Part shown: one piece after another, positions 62,247-64,000 of the stretch
How positions within the stretch are numbered: position 1 is the first letter of the stretch
Layout of the letters: each line of letters opens with the position of its first letter
DNA from: Neelides folsomi
Taxonomy: Eukaryota; Arthropoda; Collembola; Neelipleona; Neelidae
Assembly: GCA_034687125.1 (NCBI GenBank)
Contig: JAQGBZ010000067.1
Coordinates: 62,001 to 126,000, forward strand
Reading direction: 5' to 3'
DNA length: 64,000 nucleotides
The notes under the pieces: generated by a model
Databases searched by the model: none
What the model was told of the DNA's origin: nothing
Seen by the model: the letters and a program-made list of their open reading frames with translations, nothing else
Program-made: the position numbers and the translations under genes

Positions 62247-64000
62247 ATGGAGACATACCTTGCCCTCGTCGTGTTCTCCATTTTATTCGTTACCACAATT
62301 AGCTCGTCGGAGTTATCAAGTGATCCCCATTGTCTCTGGAGATGGAACAACGGTTCCTTACAGTGCAGCGTCAACTCTCTCGCCGACAACGTCAACTTCA
62401 ATTTGACAGCTGAGGAAGAAGGAATTGAAAATAAGGTGAGTCAATACAAAATTTAGGGTCTCGCTCTCAAATGGCATACTTAAGGATACTTTCATTCAGG
62501 AGAAGCCCACACAAGTACTACAAGTATATTATAGTCATTGTCCCTTTAGTCTAGACATATTCATTTTTCGACTTTAGCCCATTTTCTTATTTATTTATAT
62601 ACCAATTTTCTTTAAAGTGAGTCAGAAAGTCAACACACGTGTTCAAATATTTCGTTTTGACTTGATTCAAGAGACTCGGAAAAGCATGTTTAAAAAATAA
62701 TGCCCATTTGACCAACACAATAGGTAGTTTTGAAGAGGAAAATCCTTAAGAGTTTAATTTTTAAGTGGAGTGACCATAAATGTCGAGCCTGGATGAATTG
62801 GGTAGTAAAATTCCCGTCATTTTCTCTTTTAAACTCAATGCTCCCACCATGCTCCCACCAAAGACAATTTTTTCTTCTCCTTTCATCTTGTAGATTCTTC
62901 TATGGAATATTTCTGGCTGTAACTTGTTATATACCAAAACATCTCTTCCTGTACAATCTTGTATATCTCATCGTCCTTTGTACCTTTTAAAGTTCTGGGT
63001 TGTTCTGGGCAAGGCCAACGTCTTCTCACTTTTAAAACTGACCAAGCTCGCGTTAAAACTTTATAGGTCTGTAATAAAAATAAAAGCATTTATTCAATGA
63101 GCTCTGAATTTAATTTACGACATATAATCGGCTTTATATCTCTCATGGATTGAAATGTACAATTAGGCTCAATTACCATTTAGGGTTCAAGAAGGTTGAA
63201 TTCGTTACAGAGAAAAGTTTCCCATTGAATAAATCTCTCAACTTTGACAAGTTGAGACGTAATTGGTGTAATTGATCATAATTGTATGCTATTTCTTCCT
63301 TCTCCCAACCTATTCTTTCCTCGAACTAATACAATAGAAAACCAGAACCCTTATTAAGATAACAAGATAATCTCCAACAGCTAAATCAATACAACAATAC
63401 AAATTCTAGAAACTCTAAATTACAGGTATTAAACTCTAGAAGATAACAACATAATTTGCTCAAGTGTAGGTTTCAATTGAGTTCTCAAACAAGACCTACC
63501 GCAGTTTCGTGTAGGAATTCCAAAGTGTCTTATGGATTTTATGACTTTGTTGTTAATTCAAATTGTTTGTCCAACAGGTGAGAGAGCTGATCATCGATTG
63601 TCGCGAAATTAGTCGAGAGGAAGAATCCCCTTCATTGATTCTCCGTCTCCTTCCTCGTCTCACCCACCTGAGCATCTCAAGATGTGGGAAAGTTCGGAGT
63701 TTCCTCTCCGGTCGTCGAAGCCCCGTCCCGCTCACGTCCCTCTCATTACGAAACAACAGCATTATTGCCCTACCGCCTGCCTTCCTCTCATCTTTCCCAG
63801 CACTTCGATCCCTCGACCTCACATCCAACTCCCTAAGTTCCCTCTCAATCAAAGGGAATTTATTCGGGACCAACGAACGTCTTGCAATTCTCCGTTTGTC
63901 TTCAAACCGTTTGAGTTACATCGACAATGAAGTTTTCTCTTCACTGGTCTCACTCAATTCCTTGTATCTGGATGGAAATTCCCTCGAGTCCTTCCATGTT
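62247..64000 (+). CDS. leucine-rich-repeat receptor-like protein, possibly Toll, partial
   Basis: Two exons: 62247-62435 and 63578 to the window edge (phase-0 junction ENK-VRELIIDC), 204 residues so far. Signal peptide METYLALVVFSILFVTTISS, then an N-terminal Cys cap (CLWRWNNGSLQCSVNSL) and LRRs: LLPRLTHLSISRCGKVRSFL, LTSLSLRNNSIIALPPAFLS, FPALRSLDLTSNSLSSL, LAILRLSSNRLSYIDNEVF, LNSLYLDGNSLESF. The cap C-x-W...L-x-C and the 'DCRE..REEE' segment before the first repeats resemble long Tolls (Toll-6/7/8/18w group), but the LRR ectodomain alone cannot separate this from other LRR receptors. Gene continues beyond the window, so no transmembrane or TIR domain can be checked. The 1.1 kb intron contains no obvious exon. 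Confidence 0.75.

Noticed and set aside
1-64000. CRISPR arrays, rRNA genes and bacterial operon signals
   Set aside because: No regularly spaced repeats or rRNA were seen; splicing, TATA boxes and gene families are eukaryotic.

Overview
The window is nuclear DNA from an arthropod, most likely a hexapod. It is AT-rich, has GT-AG introns that are mostly 60-600 bp, and its gene content is diagnostic: two PBP/GOBP odorant-binding-protein genes, a sulfakinin neuropeptide gene, an arthropod-type SMYD (SmydA-like) gene and a calponin-like muscle protein (Mp20 type). I do not try to name the species. All gene models come from reading splice sites and protein similarity by eye; no search was run.

Layout. 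0-2.6 kb (+): the splicing factor CCDC130/YJU2B. Every gene from 2.7 to 20.9 kb lies on the minus strand: a PGGHG-type GH65 glucosidase, OBP-like 1, two secreted low-complexity proteins of unknown function, OBP-like 2, WDR26 (GID/CTLH ubiquitin ligase), a sulfakinin precursor, and a small acidic secreted peptide. At 21.2-22.1 kb is a decayed pogo/Tigger-like transposon with long inverted arms. 24.1-35.2 kb (+): a 12-coding-exon ionotropic glutamate receptor with a divergent pore and ligand site; its 2.8 kb intron 8 holds an Mp20/calponin gene on the opposite strand. Then MTFP1 (+). 37.4-49.8 kb (-): RIC1, tafazzin and TELO2, with a cluster of small nested inverted-repeat elements between RIC1 and tafazzin. 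50.1-51.5 kb (+): a doubtful tiny ORF and an intronless cysteine-rich secreted protein that I cannot place. 53.5-56.7 kb (-): a SmydA-like SET/MYND protein. The window ends inside a plus-strand leucine-rich-repeat receptor-like gene, possibly a Toll, preceded by 5.5 kb without recognisable genes.

The housekeeping genes (splicing, Golgi Rab6 GEF, cardiolipin remodelling, PIKK maturation, mitochondrial fission, GID ligase) look intact and unrelated to each other. The more unusual content is the minus-strand run of small secreted-protein genes: a pair of paralogous eight-cysteine OBPs, a single-copy sulfakinin with the QYDDYGHLRF core, and a neighbouring acidic peptide containing YDDYDLW. The iGluR lacks the SYTANLAA gate motif and several glutamate-contact positions but keeps the core Arg, so it may be an ionotropic-receptor-like chemosensor or a modulatory subunit. 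No CRISPR arrays, rRNA or convincing tRNA genes were seen.
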